Shown one piece after another: positions 5,522-5,806 of a stretch of 5,806 nucleotides of DNA (its first letter is position 1; every line of letters starts with the position of its first letter). Position numbers and translations under genes: made by a program. The notes under the pieces were generated by a model that searched no databases, was not told the origin of the DNA, and saw only the letters and a program-made list of their open reading frames with translations. Origin of the DNA: an uncultured Flavobacteriaceae bacterium (lineage in GTDB: Bacteria; Bacteroidota; Bacteroidia; Flavobacteriales; Flavobacteriaceae); the NCBI GenBank assembly GCA_947311745.1, contig CAMZLT010000252.1, forward strand, positions 1-5,806, written 5' to 3'.

Positions 5522-5806
5522 TTATCGTAAACGATCCACAGATTTTACAAGATCTTCATCCTTTTTAATAAATCTATTAGCAATTGCCAATAAAAGTACC
5601 GTTGCAATAGGAAGAAAAGATCCAATACCCTTCTCAGAAACCGAAGCCTCTCCAGATAAGTTTTGTGTTTGGTACACGATAAATCCTACAAGTAATAAGT
5701 TTAATAATATATTTAACCGATTTAAAACAAATTGTAATTTTCTGTTTTTAAATTGAAAAATGGTATATAAAGATAGTATTGCCGAAATAATAAAAAGAAT
5801 TCCAAT
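5522..5806 (-). CDS. DUF4293 family membrane protein, C-terminal part (start outside window)
   Basis: The minus strand is open from the window edge to TAA at 5524-5522, giving 94 residues without a start codon in view. The fragment reads IGILFIISAILSLYTIFQ, then KNRKLQFVLNRLNILLNLLL, a short polar segment with SGEASVSEKGIGSFLP, a last hydrophobic stretch (LPIATVLLLAIANRFI) and ends KKDEDLVKSVDRLR. That basic/acidic tail with D-E-D-L-V-K-S-x-D-R-L-R is characteristic of DUF4293, a roughly 130-150-residue protein with about four membrane segments, known mainly from Bacteroidota. Three hydrophobic stretches remain here; the N-terminus and first segment lie beyond the edge. Function is unknown. 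It is convergent with the phosphoesterase gene and shares its palindromic terminator. In many relatives I recall it near rho, but that cannot be checked here. Confidence 0.85.
   Translation of the reverse strand: MGILFIISAILSLYTIFQFKNRKLQFVLNRLNILLNLLLVGFIVYQTQNLSGEASVSEKGIGSFLPIATVLLLAIANRFIKKDEDLVKSVDRLR

Noticed and set aside
1..5806. A new defence, mobile or CRISPR-type system
   Set aside because: No transposase, integrase, nuclease, toxin-antitoxin pair, spaced repeats or attachment sites were found, and base composition is uniform across the window.

Overview
The window looks like chromosomal DNA from a marine or similar member of the Flavobacteriia (Bacteroidota). It is very AT-rich, genes start without Shine-Dalgarno sequences, several upstream regions carry the Bacteroidota -7 element TAnnTTTG, and one gene encodes a DUF4293 protein, a family I know essentially only from Bacteroidota. 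No rRNA, tRNA, CRISPR array, insertion sequence or phage gene is visible. This is mostly ordinary core or accessory metabolism, not an obvious defence or mobile island.

Left half (1-2316, minus strand, then a divergent regulator): an AldB-type aldehyde dehydrogenase (568-2067), a DUF779 protein (107-466) and the first 32 codons of what reads as acetyl-CoA synthetase (1-96, running off the edge) lie in one direction. An AraC-family activator (2317-3237) is divergently transcribed across a 249-bp intergenic region. Together they suggest an inducible acetaldehyde (or short aldehyde) to acetate to acetyl-CoA pathway with a local regulator and an uncharacterised DUF779 partner. Two strong inverted repeats punctuate it: one between the dehydrogenase and DUF779 genes (510-548), one in the putative 5' leader of the dehydrogenase (2119-2153).

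Middle (3240-4889, plus strand): a TauE/SafE-type membrane permease and an alpha/beta hydrolase separated by 2 nt form a two-gene unit. It has its own TAnnTTTG promoter element directly after the araC stop codon. The substrates cannot be read from sequence.

Right end (4978-5806): a small YfcE/MJ0936-type metallophosphoesterase (plus strand) converges on a partial DUF4293 membrane protein (minus strand). The two share a perfect GC-rich palindromic terminator (5472-5495) that begins at the last base of the phosphoesterase stop codon.

The most interesting element is the aldehyde dehydrogenase/DUF779/acetyl-CoA synthetase module with its divergent AraC regulator and structured leader. The family pairing of ALDH and DUF779 is recurrent in bacteria, but as far as I know the role of DUF779 is not generally established. 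I see no strong evidence for a wholly new system.
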